Positions 59,666 through 64,000 of a stretch of DNA of 64,000 nt are shown here, piece by piece; position 1 is the first letter of the stretch; each line of letters starts with the position of its first letter. Under the pieces are notes generated by a model. The model made no database searches, was not told the origin of the DNA, and saw only the letters and a program-made list of their open reading frames with translations. Location: contig JAIXYQ010000006.1 in the NCBI GenBank assembly GCA_027490145.1, forward strand, positions 248,001 to 312,000, given 5' to 3'. This DNA comes from Planctomycetaceae bacterium (GTDB lineage: Bacteria > Planctomycetota > Phycisphaerae > Phycisphaerales > SM1A02). The translations under genes were made by a program, and so were the position numbers.

Positions 59666-60781
59666 TCACACAGCCCCGACCGCCGACCAGCCGGCCATCA
59701 CGGCATCCTCCGGCGGCGACTCGACCAAGCCTGCCCCGATCGGCCCCTGCGGCAGGACCAGGACCAAGCCCCTGCCGGCACGCTTCTTGTCCAGGTCCAT
59801 GCACCGACGCAGCGTGGCCGCCGGGTCCGGCGCGCCGACCACATCCTGGAGCCTCGTCGGCAGTCCAAGACGCTCCAGAAGCGCCTGCAGGGCCTCGACC
59901 TGCGCATGACCGATGCGCCCAAGCCGGCTGGCCACGGTCATCGCCGCGACCAGTCCGATGGCCACGGCTTCACCGTGCTTGACGCAGTCGTCGTGGCGGG
60001 CCTCGATCGCGTGGGCATAGGTGTGCCCGAGGTTGAGCAGCGCCCGATCCCCCCGTTCGGTCGGATCCCGATCCACGATGGCCACCTTGACGGCTGCCGC
60101 GCGGGCCACCAACTCGGCGATCGCCGCGGAGTCCTTGCCCACGACCGCCATCGCGTGGGCGGCAAGCCAATCCGCCAGTCCGGCATCGGCCAGGAGCGCA
60201 TGCTTCACGCACTCGGCCAGGCCACACTGCATCTCACGCGGTGGCAGGGTGTTGAGCGCCGACGGGTCGCAGACGACGAGCTCGGGCATCGCGAACGCAC
60301 CGACGGCGTTCTTGGCGAGGCTCCCGTCACGCAGGACGACGTTCACCGCCGACTTGCCGCCGATCGCCGCATCGACCATGGCCAGCAGGGTGGTCGGCAC
60401 CTGGATGCACCGCACGCCGCGCATGTACGTGGCAGCGAGGAAGCCCGCGGTGTCGCCGACGATGCCGCCGCCCACGGCCACGACCACGCCGGCCCGCGTG
60501 ACCCCGTGCGCGAGCAGTTGAGAGGCCAGCGATCCGACGGTGTCGAGTGACTTGGAGCGCTCATCCGCGACCATGGTGCACAAGCGCGCATCGATGCCCA
60601 CGCCCTGCAGGCCGTGGCCGATGCGCCCCGCGAGACCGACGACCGCCTGATCGGCCACGATCGCCACCGGCCCGCCTGATCGTCGGGCCAGGAGCGCCTC
60701 GCGCACGGCATCGACCGCATCGAGCCCGATGCGGATGACGCCCTGGTGGGGAGGCTGCCCGTGAGCCAGGTCCTGCTGCAT
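59666..60781 (-). CDS. aroB: 3-Dehydroquinate synthase
   Basis: Second step of the shikimate pathway: DAHP to 3-dehydroquinate, NAD+ and Zn2+ dependent. The 371-residue protein has VVAVGGGIVGDTAGFLAATYMRG, PTTLLAMVDAAIGGKSAVN, LAECVKHALLAD (Glu zinc ligand region), and the His ligands in LNLGHTYAHAIEA and VKHGEAVAIGL. The start at 60781 is supported by TAGCCT ending 6 nt upstream. Its start lies 10 bp beyond the OlsF-like stop, so the two genes overlap slightly. Confidence 0.96.
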   Translation of the reverse strand: MQQDLAHGQPPHQGVIRIGLDAVDAVREALLARRSGGPVAIVADQAVVGLAGRIGHGLQGVGIDARLCTMVADERSKSLDTVGSLASQLLAHGVTRAGVVVAVGGGIVGDTAGFLAATYMRGVRCIQVPTTLLAMVDAAIGGKSAVNVVLRDGSLAKNAVGAFAMPELVVCDPSALNTLPPREMQCGLAECVKHALLADAGLADWLAAHAMAVVGKDSAAIAELVARAAAVKVAIVDRDPTERGDRALLNLGHTYAHAIEARHDDCVKHGEAVAIGLVAAMTVASRLGRIGHAQVEALQALLERLGLPTRLQDVVGAPDPAATLRRCMDLDKKRAGRGLVLVLPQGPIGAGLVESPPEDAVMAGWSAVGAV

Positions 60782-60787
60782 GGGGGC

Positions 60788-60793
60788 AGGCTA
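60788..60793 (-). promoter_or_regulatory. Candidate -10 hexamer, leaderless, for aroB
   Basis: Minus-strand TAGCCT ends 6 nt before the ATG at 60781 and overlaps the end of the upstream acyltransferase gene, giving aroB its own transcription start. Confidence 0.4.
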
Positions 60794-62518
60794 CTCCCGA
60801 CGCGCGGCCTGGAACGCGAGGTACTCGTCCATCGCCTTCTGGCCCATGTAGATCCGCATCATGCGCTCGGGGATCGCGGGAACGTCCATCCACATGAGCA
60901 CGTCGACCACGTTGCCGAAGTCGCGGTCGACGTTGAACGCCAGCACGCGGGCTTCCATCTTGAGGTACTGCCGGATCAGGACGGGCACCGTGCGGCGACC
61001 ATCCTCGACCTCCTTGACCAGGTGCTCCAGCTCGGCCACCTGCCCGAGCGACTGGCGCCAGCTGTCGGGATCACCGTGATCGGCGCCAAAGTCCGTGGGC
61101 GGATCCTTCGCCTGCACGAGCTCGGCGAGTTCATCGGCACGCCGCGTGGCGTGGAGGAACGCCACGATGACGTGCTTGCTCGCCAACTGGAAATCGTCGC
61201 TCACGCTGACGGTGCCGAAGAGCGACCCGATGCGCGGATGGCGCGCGATGAAGAGGGCGATGCCCTTCCAGAGCAGGAACAGCGGCAGCGGCTGGCGCTG
61301 GTACTCGCCGCGCACCCAGGCACGCCCCATCTCGAGCGAGTCCTCCAGCCGCGGCAGGATCTCCGGCGCGAATTCGAAGTGGTTCGAGAGGTACAGCCCC
61401 TTGATCCCGGAGTGCGCCATGAGCTCGCGAGCCACGCCGAGCCGGTACGCACCGACGAGTTCGCGCTTCTCGCGCTGCCAGATGAAGAGGTGCCGGTACT
61501 GGCCGTCGTACTGGTCAAGGTCGATCGCGCGACCACTGCCCTCGCCCACCGCACGGAAGGTCACTTCGCGCAGCCGGCCGATCTCGTGCAGCACGCGCGG
61601 GATCATCGACGCACGCGCACAGTAGATGTCGTACGGCCCCTCACTGTGGTAGAGCTCGGTGCCGGGCAGTGCACGGAGTTCCTCCGCGAGCGCATCGGGC
61701 CCGTGCAGCGGGCGCTCGATCAACGGCTCCTGCGGTCCGGGCGACGGGGCCTTCACCGTGCGCTGGCGAAGGTCGCGACCGAGCATCTCGCACCGCACCC
61801 GCAGGTAGTCGGTCACGCTCTGCGCATCACCGAATCGTTCGATCCGATCATGCGGGATGGGTCGCCCGATGCTCACGCGCAGCGGTTGGCCGAACTGGCT
61901 CACGGCCTCGCGCGGGATCTGCGCCGTCCGCAGGATCGGGTGGATCATGCCCAGGCGGTGGAACCAGAGCGAGTTCTCGCCCTCGAACCACATGGGAACC
62001 ACCGTCGCCTTGTGCTTCATCATCATTCGGCCCACGTTGGGCGACCACGGCGGATCGACGCTCACCGGGCGCTCGCGGGTCCGGTGGCTGACCTGGCCCG
62101 CGGGGAAGAGGCACAACACGTGTCCCTCGGCGAGCCAATGCATCGCCTCGAGCAGCGCGCGCATGTTCGTGGTCCGTGCGTTGGCCGTCCCCATGACGTC
62201 GACGCCGATGAGCCACGGCTTGAAGGAGTCAACCTCGAGCAAGCGCTCATTCGCCATGATGCGCATGTCCTTGCGGTGCTCCGCCACCAGCGCGCACATG
62301 GCGCAGGGATCCCACAGCCCGAAGGCGTGATTCGCCACGACCACCACCGGCCCCTGCGCGGGCATCGACTCGGCCATGCTGCCCGTGACGTCGAGGGTGC
62401 GGCGCCCCTCGGCAAGCAGACCATGGAAGATGGTCGGCTGGCCGCTGGTCCGCGCCGCCCGCTCCAGCGCGCGGAGCTTGTTCACGCCCAGGAGGCGCTC
62501 GGCGAGTTCAAGCCACAT
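60791..62518 (-). CDS. OlsF-like bifunctional acyltransferase (putative ornithine-lipid synthase)
   Basis: 575 residues in two halves. Residues 1 to about 290 are a PlsC-type acyltransferase: VVVANHAFGLWDP (His64, Asp70), NERLLEVDSFKP, and LFPAGQVSHRT. Residues 300 to 575 match the OlsB/hemolysin-type N-acyltransferase fold: LREVTFRAVGEGSG, DLDQYDGQYRHLFIWQREKRELVGAYRLG, LYLSNHFEF, LEMGRAWVRGEYQR and LLWKGIALFIARHP. This order matches OlsF, which makes ornithine lipids under phosphate limitation in some bacteria. Substrate is inferred. A TAGCAT hexamer ends 7 nt before the ATG. Confidence 0.75.
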   Translation of the reverse strand: MWLELAERLLGVNKLRALERAARTSGQPTIFHGLLAEGRRTLDVTGSMAESMPAQGPVVVVANHAFGLWDPCAMCALVAEHRKDMRIMANERLLEVDSFKPWLIGVDVMGTANARTTNMRALLEAMHWLAEGHVLCLFPAGQVSHRTRERPVSVDPPWSPNVGRMMMKHKATVVPMWFEGENSLWFHRLGMIHPILRTAQIPREAVSQFGQPLRVSIGRPIPHDRIERFGDAQSVTDYLRVRCEMLGRDLRQRTVKAPSPGPQEPLIERPLHGPDALAEELRALPGTELYHSEGPYDIYCARASMIPRVLHEIGRLREVTFRAVGEGSGRAIDLDQYDGQYRHLFIWQREKRELVGAYRLGVARELMAHSGIKGLYLSNHFEFAPEILPRLEDSLEMGRAWVRGEYQRQPLPLFLLWKGIALFIARHPRIGSLFGTVSVSDDFQLASKHVIVAFLHATRRADELAELVQAKDPPTDFGADHGDPDSWRQSLGQVAELEHLVKEVEDGRRTVPVLIRQYLKMEARVLAFNVDRDFGNVVDVLMWMDVPAIPERMMRIYMGQKAMDEYLAFQAARRE

Positions 62519-62525
62519 GCTCCGG

Positions 62526-62531
62526 ATGCTA
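62526..62531 (-). promoter_or_regulatory. Candidate -10 hexamer, near-leaderless, for the OlsF-like gene
   Basis: Minus-strand TAGCAT ends 7 nt before the ATG at 62518; GGAG lies between them but within 3 nt of the ATG. Confidence 0.4.
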
Positions 62532-62626
62532 CGAACCCGGGGACGGTTGAACCTGAACCGATCCTTGACGCGGCGCGGGACGCCCCGACACGGGGCCTTT
62601 GCGCGCCGCCCGACGCGCGGATCCGC

Positions 62627-64000
62627 TCAGCGGCAGGCACCCCAGGCGCTCAGCAGCAGGCCAAGGTCGGCACCATCGACGGCACCGCTCTCATCGAGGT
62701 CGCCAGCGCCGGTTCCGCCCCAGTTGCCCACCAGCACACCGAGATCGGCGCCGTCCACGAGCCCGTCGTCATTCACATCAGCCGGGCAGGCCGGAGGCGG
62801 TGGCACCTGGGTCTCGTACGCACCCATGTCGACCACCGGTGCGCCCACGCCGGTGTCGGCCGTCTCGACGATGTCCACACGCCGCGGCAGGCCGTCGTGA
62901 TCGGTGGTGACGCCGGCTGGAATGAGCGAGCTGCTGCCTGCATCGACACCCGGCGACGATGGCTGGAGCCGCAGATCGAACGCAGCAAGGTCCACGAACA
63001 GCGGCGTCGTGCTGATGTTGCCGGTGCCGGTCGCGCCACCCTGCACGAGTGAGTAGCTGACGGTGGTGGTGCCGCCCGAGGTGGTGACCTGGTTGTTCGT
63101 CGTGCTGCCGCTGGAGCCCGTGTTGTTCCAGAAGACGCAGTTGGCCAGGTTCGAGGTCCCGCCGGTGTTCAGGTAGCCGCCGCCGGTCGTCGTGGCCGAG
63201 GTGTTCGCGACGAAGGTGCAGTTGCGCACGGTCACGGTGGCGCTGTTGCCCGACCAGATCGCGCCGCCGCTGTTGGTCGTGGTCGCGCGGTTCTGGATGA
63301 ACACGCAGTTGGTGATGGTGCGGGCGGCACTGCCGAAGGTCTCGATCGCACCCGCACGCGCCGCCTGGTTGTTGCGGAACAGGCACCCGGTCCAGGTCAC
63401 GGCACCGGCGTTCGTGTCGAACGCGCCGCCGTAGGAGCCGCCGAGGTTGTCGATGAAGTCGCAGTCGGTGAACGAGCCGCCCGCGCTGAGCACGTAGCCG
63501 GCTCCACCGCCGAAGGTGCAACGGTTGTTGATGAAGCGGCAGTTGCGGATCGCGGGCTGGCCACCGCTGAGGATGATGATCCCGCCGCCCTTGTCGTAGT
63601 TCGAGGCCGTCGCGCCATTCGCGTAGCCGCCGGTCACGGTGAAGCCGTCCAGCACGGCCGTCGCCGCCACTCCGCTCGCCGACACCACGTGATACGAGTT
63701 GTCGGCCAGATTGGTGGTCGTGCCGTTGTCGTTGCGCGACAGGTCGCCCGTGAGGATGGTGGCGTTGGCGCCCGGGTCGCGCTGCGCAAGGTCGGTCTCG
63801 GTACCGACGAACCCTCCGTAGACGGCGACGCCGGTCTTGAGGGTGATGAACACGGTGCGGGCGGTCCCCGAGGTCGGCTCGTACGTGCCGGCCGCCACCC
63901 AGACCTGATCACCGCTCACGGACGCGGTCAGGGCGCGCGACACGCCATCCACGGAGCGGTACGCGTTCTCCCAGCTCGAGCCGTCGTCGGCGCCGGTGGT
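62627..64000 (-). CDS. Secreted right-handed beta-helix protein with C-terminal dockerin-like pair, 5' truncated
   Basis: The frame continues past the right edge (ADDGSSWENAYRS precedes the first internal start-like codon), so the N-terminus is missing. The visible 457 residues have parallel-beta-helix rungs rich in Asn, Gly and Thr: IRNCRFINNRCTFGGGAGYV, FTDCDFIDNLGGSYGGAF, ITNCVFIQNRATTTNSGGAI and VRNCTFVANTS. The closing segment SPGVDAGSSSLIPAG is typical of choice-of-anchor Q proteins. Two dockerin-like repeats end the protein: DVNDDGLVDGADLGVLVGNWG and GDLDESGAVDGADLGLLLSAW. Likely an extracellular or surface polysaccharide-interacting protein. Confidence 0.85.
   Translation of the reverse strand, partial: TTGADDGSSWENAYRSVDGVSRALTASVSGDQVWVAAGTYEPTSGTARTVFITLKTGVAVYGGFVGTETDLAQRDPGANATILTGDLSRNDNGTTTNLADNSYHVVSASGVAATAVLDGFTVTGGYANGATASNYDKGGGIIILSGGQPAIRNCRFINNRCTFGGGAGYVLSAGGSFTDCDFIDNLGGSYGGAFDTNAGAVTWTGCLFRNNQAARAGAIETFGSAARTITNCVFIQNRATTTNSGGAIWSGNSATVTVRNCTFVANTSATTTGGGYLNTGGTSNLANCVFWNNTGSSGSTTNNQVTTSGGTTTVSYSLVQGGATGTGNISTTPLFVDLAAFDLRLQPSSPGVDAGSSSLIPAGVTTDHDGLPRRVDIVETADTGVGAPVVDMGAYETQVPPPPACPADVNDDGLVDGADLGVLVGNWGGTGAGDLDESGAVDGADLGLLLSAWGACR

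Overview
The window is GC-rich, densely packed chromosomal DNA, most likely from a planctomycete of the class Phycisphaerae. The clearest evidence is two secreted proteins carrying paired dockerin-like calcium repeats of the form VDGADLGxLLGAWG, a pattern I associate with Phycisphaerales. A ClpC-type unfoldase, a sulfatase-family protein, DUF2752 and the dispersed single-copy housekeeping genes also fit. No rRNA, insertion sequence, prophage or CRISPR array is visible. There is one tRNA (Gln, UUG).

Layout. 1-12.9 kb: 3' part of clpC with its terminator, fbp, a thiolase, a lipoprotein, the cell-shape operon mrdA-rodA-rsmG, ychF, aat and an aldehyde dehydrogenase. 13.2-18.4 kb: tRNA-Gln, then a glmU(N-domain)-prs-rplY-pth-rpsF-ssb-rplI block that lacks rpsR. 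18.5-25.5 kb: an amino-acid permease, a free-standing NrdJ C-terminal domain, and an overlapping operon of a GH10-like protein, a ComEA-like protein and mfd. 25.5-32.6 kb: purC, a secreted dockerin-hydrolase, a FolD with altered catalytic residues, a TlpA-like protein and a Gfo/Idh oxidoreductase. 32.7-41.3 kb: a D-amino-acid dehydrogenase-like gene, a coiled-coil lipoprotein, a degenerate sulfatase, a HutG-like and an AsmA-like protein, folE, glyQS and a ClpP-fold secreted protein. 41.4-50.1 kb: a seven-gene operon with dapF and a variant arginine-succinyltransferase pathway. 50.1-51.7 kb: nfu, csrA, a newly recognised CsrB/RsmZ-like RNA, and mraZ. 51.7-64 kb: a flavin-reductase-like gene, amidohydrolase, envelope lipoproteins, a dipeptidase, a ParA-like pair, aroB, an OlsF-like acyltransferase and the 3' part of a secreted beta-helix protein.

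The most striking element lies between mraZ and csrA on the minus strand. About 235 nt there fold into a chain of seven hairpins, and every apical loop presents GGA (AGGA, CGGA or AGGGA). A GNRA hairpin and a strong intrinsic terminator follow. This is the architecture of the CsrA-titrating RNAs CsrB/RsmZ, placed directly upstream of csrA. The csrA ribosome-binding site is itself AGGAGGT with another ACGGAT nearby, and the upstream mraZ promoter carries three GTGGGGC boxes. Together they look like a compact post-transcriptional regulatory locus.

Second, the operon 41383-50065 encodes AstA, an AstC-type aminotransferase and AstD but neither AstB nor AstE. In their places are an arginase/agmatinase-family ureohydrolase and a carboxypeptidase-G2-like M20 hydrolase, which suggests a urea-releasing variant of the pathway. 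Third, many genes have a TANNNT hexamer ending 6-10 nt before the start codon, implying widespread leaderless or near-leaderless mRNAs. I used this to choose several starts.
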